From the NCBI GenBank assembly GCA_910587045.1, contig CAJULG010000001.1:250116-314115 (forward strand): a DNA stretch of 64,000 nt, in the 5' to 3' direction. Source of the DNA: an uncultured Lachnospiraceae bacterium. GTDB taxonomy: Bacteria; Bacillota; Clostridia; Lachnospirales; Lachnospiraceae. The position numbers and the translations under genes are program-made. The notes under the pieces were generated by a model. That model saw only the letters and a list, made by a program, of their open reading frames with translations, did not search any database and was not told the origin of the DNA. The first letter of the stretch is position 1; every line of letters begins with the position of its first letter. Of the stretch, positions 61,151 through 64,000 are shown in pieces.

Positions 61151-62086
61151 ATGATCTATACGGTAACGTTTAACCCATCCCTGGATTACATTGTTCGTGT
61201 AAACCATTTCACACCAGGCAGGGTGAATCGAACGGAGCAGGAAATCATCTTTCCGGGCGGCAAAGGCATTAATGTTTCCATCGTTCTTCAGAACCTTGGT
61301 ATGGACAGTACCGCTTTGGGCTTCATTGCCGGATTTACCGGTCTGGAAATCAAAAGCCAGCTGAGCGCACGTAATATTCCAGAGCGCTTTATCACACTTC
61401 CGGAGGGTCTTTCCAGGATCAATGTAAAGCTTCGCTCCAATGAGGAAAGCGAAATCAATGGCCTTGGGCCGAATATTGATTCCGCCTCACTCCTTCCGTT
61501 CTATGAACAACTGGATGGTTTGGACTCCAACGATGTATTAGTCCTTGCCGGCAGCATTCCCAGTACATTGCCATCAACCATTTACCGGGATATCATGAAG
61601 CATCTGCAGGAACGAAAGGTTATGATCGTCGTGGATGCCACCCGGGATCTGCTTTGCAATGTTCTGGATCTGCATCCCTTCCTGATCAAGCCCAATAATT
61701 TTGAATTAGGTGAAATCTTCGGCTTGGAGGATCTTCGGGAGAAACAGGAGGTGATCCGCTACGCAAAGCAATTACAGGAACGCGGAGCCAGAAATGTACT
61801 GGTCTCCATGGCTGGAGACGGAGCTGTACTGGCAGCAGAGGATGGCACCGTCTACGAAAGTCCTGCACCCCAGGGACGGGTCATCAATTCCGTGGGAGCC
61901 GGAGATTCCATGGTTGCCGGTTTCCTCTATGGATATCTGACTACTGGAAGCTACGAACACGCATTCTATACAGGAATTTCCTGCGGCAGTGCCAGTGCCT
62001 TTTCTGAGAATCTGGCATCAAAAGATGAAGTTATTAACATTTATCAACAAATACACCCAAATCATGAAGGAGGATTATGCATATGA
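61151..62086 (+). CDS. fruK: 1-phosphofructokinase
   Basis: It phosphorylates fructose-1-phosphate to fructose-1,6-bisphosphate. The 311-aa PfkB-family protein has F-N-P-S-L-D-Y near the start, G-G-K-G-I-N-V-S and the catalytic G-A-G-D-S-M-V-A-G-F loop near residue 255. GGAGGAA lies before the ATG. Its stop overlaps the fruA start (ATGA), the standard fruK-fruA coupling. Confidence 0.95.
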   Translation: MIYTVTFNPSLDYIVRVNHFTPGRVNRTEQEIIFPGGKGINVSIVLQNLGMDSTALGFIAGFTGLEIKSQLSARNIPERFITLPEGLSRINVKLRSNEESEINGLGPNIDSASLLPFYEQLDGLDSNDVLVLAGSIPSTLPSTIYRDIMKHLQERKVMIVVDATRDLLCNVLDLHPFLIKPNNFELGEIFGLEDLREKQEVIRYAKQLQERGARNVLVSMAGDGAVLAAEDGTVYESPAPQGRVINSVGAGDSMVAGFLYGYLTTGSYEHAFYTGISCGSASAFSENLASKDEVINIYQQIHPNHEGGLCI

Positions 62087-64000
62087 AGATTACAGATTTA
62101 TTATCAGCAGAAGCCATAGATCTGGAAGCATCCGCAGACAGCAAGGAAGCCATTCTGCAAAAAGCAGTCGACTTAATGTGTAAGACAGGAAATATTGCAG
62201 ACAGAGAAGAATATCTGGCAGCTGTATATGCCAGGGAAGAAGAGAGCACAACCGGCGTTGGTGAAGGAATCGCCATTCCGCATGGACGTTGTAATGGAGT
62301 AAAGAAACCGGGTCTGATCGCAATGGTGATCCCGGAAGGTGTCGATTATGAAGCTCTGGATGATGAACCGGTTCATTTACTTTTCCTGATCGCAGCAAAT
62401 CCGCAAAGCGGCTCTGCTCATATTGATATCCTGAGTAAATTATCCGGTATGCTCATGCATGAAGAATTTACAGATGCACTTAAAAAAGCCCGAACTCCAC
62501 AGGAATTCTTACAGGTGATCGACCGGGCAGAGGAAGAAAAGGATTCTGCTGCCCTGGAGCAGGCTGAGGAAGACAGAACCATGCCGGCTCATACAGACCG
62601 AAAGAGGATCCTGGCTGTTACCGGCTGCCCCACGGGTATTGCACATACCTTTATGGCGGCCGAAGCCATTGAAAAAAGCGCCAAAGAACATGACTGCTTC
62701 ATCAAGGTAGAAACCAGAGGCTCAGGAGGCGCAAAAAATGTACTGACAACGGAAGAAATCGCAGAGGCCGACTGTATCATAGTAGCAGCAGATACCAAGG
62801 TTCCTATGGACCGGTTTGATGGCAAGAAGTTAATCGAGGTTCCGGTTTCTGACGGGATCAGTAAGGCAGATCAGTTAATCGAACGTGCCATGTCCGGTCA
62901 TGCATCCGTCTATCATGGAAATGGAGAAGCCAGCGAAAGTACCTCTGAAAACAAAGGAAACTTTGGACATCAGATCTACAGGCATTTAATGAATGGTGTA
63001 TCTCATATGCTTCCATTTGTGGTCGGCGGCGGTATTCTTATTGCCATTGCCTTCTTAATCGACGGTTTATCCGTAGATGTCAATTCCCTGTCTCCTGATA
63101 TGCGTGATAATTTCGGAACCATAACGGAAGCAGCGGCAGTGTTCAAGGGACTCGGCGGTCTTGCCTTCGGATTCATGCTCCCGATGCTTGCCGGATTTAT
63201 TGCCATGAGTATTGCCGATCGTCCGGGACTTGCTGTCGGTTTTGTAGGCGGTGCCATCGCTGCAAACGGAAAATCAGGCTTTCTTGGTGCCCTGGTTGCC
63301 GGCTTCCTGGCTGGTCTGATCGTCAGACTGCTGATGAAAGCATGTGCAAAGTTCCCAAAGGCTCTGGATGGCATCAAACCGGTTCTGATCTATCCATTAT
63401 TCGGGATCCTGATCTGTGGATTACTTATGAACTTTGCTATTGAGCCAGTGGTTGGTATTCTAAATACAGCATTGAATAACGGGCTGTCACAGATGAACGG
63501 AACAAGCAGTATCGTTCTGGGCTTGATTCTCGGCGGTATGATGGCCGTTGATATGGGCGGTCCCTTTAACAAAGCCGCTTATGTATTCGGAACCGCTGCC
63601 ATTACAGCCGGCAACTACGATATCATGGCAGCCGTTATGATCGGCGGCATGGTTCCGCCATGTGCAATCGCTTTAGCAAGCCTGCTGTTCAAGAACAAAT
63701 TCACACCGGAGGAACGGAAATCCGGTCCGACCAATTTTATTATGGGGCTCGCCTTCATTACAGAAGGTGCCATTCCATTTGCAGCTTCCGACCCGTTGCA
63801 TGTACTCCCTTCCTGCATCATAGGCTCTGCAGCAGCCGGCGGGCTTTCCATGGCATTCCGTTGTACCCTGATGGCTCCTCATGGCGGTATCTTTGTCTTC
63901 CCGGTCGTCGGCAATGCCTGGATGTATCTGTTATCCCTTGTGATCGGTACTGTGATCAGCGCTGTATTACTGGGTATTCTAAAAAAGGATGTAACAAAGC
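62083..64000 (+). CDS. fruA: Fructose PTS transporter IIABC, 3' end outside window
   Basis: It takes up fructose and phosphorylates it to fructose-1-phosphate. 639 codons are visible, so nearly the whole protein. Domain order is IIA (1-150, phospho-histidine H67 in A-I-P-H-G-R), IIB (about 174-270, phospho-cysteine C182 in T-G-C-P-T-G-I-A-H) and IIC from about 300 (H-M-L-P-F-V-V-G-G-G-I-L-I, V-D-M-G-G-P-F-N-K). The ATG at 62083 has AAGGAGG 9 nt upstream; an in-frame ATG at 62077 is too close to that site. Confidence 0.95.
   Translation, partial: MKITDLLSAEAIDLEASADSKEAILQKAVDLMCKTGNIADREEYLAAVYAREEESTTGVGEGIAIPHGRCNGVKKPGLIAMVIPEGVDYEALDDEPVHLLFLIAANPQSGSAHIDILSKLSGMLMHEEFTDALKKARTPQEFLQVIDRAEEEKDSAALEQAEEDRTMPAHTDRKRILAVTGCPTGIAHTFMAAEAIEKSAKEHDCFIKVETRGSGGAKNVLTTEEIAEADCIIVAADTKVPMDRFDGKKLIEVPVSDGISKADQLIERAMSGHASVYHGNGEASESTSENKGNFGHQIYRHLMNGVSHMLPFVVGGGILIAIAFLIDGLSVDVNSLSPDMRDNFGTITEAAAVFKGLGGLAFGFMLPMLAGFIAMSIADRPGLAVGFVGGAIAANGKSGFLGALVAGFLAGLIVRLLMKACAKFPKALDGIKPVLIYPLFGILICGLLMNFAIEPVVGILNTALNNGLSQMNGTSSIVLGLILGGMMAVDMGGPFNKAAYVFGTAAITAGNYDIMAAVMIGGMVPPCAIALASLLFKNKFTPEERKSGPTNFIMGLAFITEGAIPFAASDPLHVLPSCIIGSAAAGGLSMAFRCTLMAPHGGIFVFPVVGNAWMYLLSLVIGTVISAVLLGILKKDVTK

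Noticed and set aside
63003..63882. Several minus-strand open frames opposite fruA
   Set aside because: They are mirror frames of the IIC domain with Pro/Ala-rich low-complexity translations and no start signals.

Overview
The window looks like a chromosomal segment of a low-to-mid GC, Gram-positive, endospore-lineage Clostridia, most likely a Lachnospiraceae. The reasons are a full-length spoIVA, strong GGAGG ribosome binding sites, sigma-A type promoters with 17-bp spacers, and membrane families common in that group (YfhO, DUF2142, DUF6077-like). No rRNA, tRNA, insertion sequence or CRISPR array was seen.

Layout. (1) 1-2046: the start of a coiled-coil protein made of 21-bp repeats, then spoIVA with its own terminator. 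(2) 2110-52398: about 50 kb of genes all on the minus strand for a very large surface-polysaccharide locus, with candidate promoters at about 52540, 45830, 17475 and 4104. Read in the direction of transcription it holds rhamnose synthesis (rmlD, rmlB, rmlA, rmlC) with several GT2 enzymes and a GacI/GacJ/GT-C-like side-chain module; large multidomain glycosyltransferases; an ABC exporter (Wzm/Wzt) followed by a methyltransferase and a kinase/coiled-coil protein that together resemble a split WbdD chain terminator; a YfhO/SMR-pair/WecE group; a PglF-PglD-PglE-PglC set for N,N'-diacetylbacillosamine and its lipid carrier; GT4, KpsC/S-like, Wzy-like and MurJ/Wzx-like proteins; a nonulosonic (legionaminic-like) acid set; a Wzz-like protein; a split GT-C-like pair; and the CapE/CapF/CapG set for UDP-L-FucNAc. 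Inside this run, at 4147-6367, sits an AT-rich three-gene cassette (GHKL ATPase, DUF4325 STAS-like protein, small membrane coiled-coil protein) that does not look like sugar metabolism. (3) 52607-60113: a phosphocholine-decoration region, with licD, a GT8 enzyme and a flippase on the plus strand facing a BCCT transporter, a licA kinase and a winged-helix/LicC/LicA fusion on the minus strand. (4) 60209-64000: a fructose PTS locus, fruR diverging from fruK-fruA (fruA runs off the end).

How it works together. The locus can supply dTDP-L-rhamnose, UDP-L-FucNAc, diNAcBac, a CMP-nonulosonate (two steps not seen here) and dTDP-Fuc4N. It appears to carry both export routes, Wzx/Wzy with Wzz and Wzm/Wzt with a chain-end modification module, plus extracytoplasmic side-chain modification and phosphocholine addition. 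Most notable are the split WbdD-like terminator in a Gram-positive, a beta-rich module shared by the exporter, the chain terminator, a giant glycosyltransferase and possibly a GT-C protein, and a LicC-LicA fusion whose kinase has lost its catalytic aspartate beside an intact stand-alone kinase. All functions are read from sequence motifs and gene order; no database search was run.
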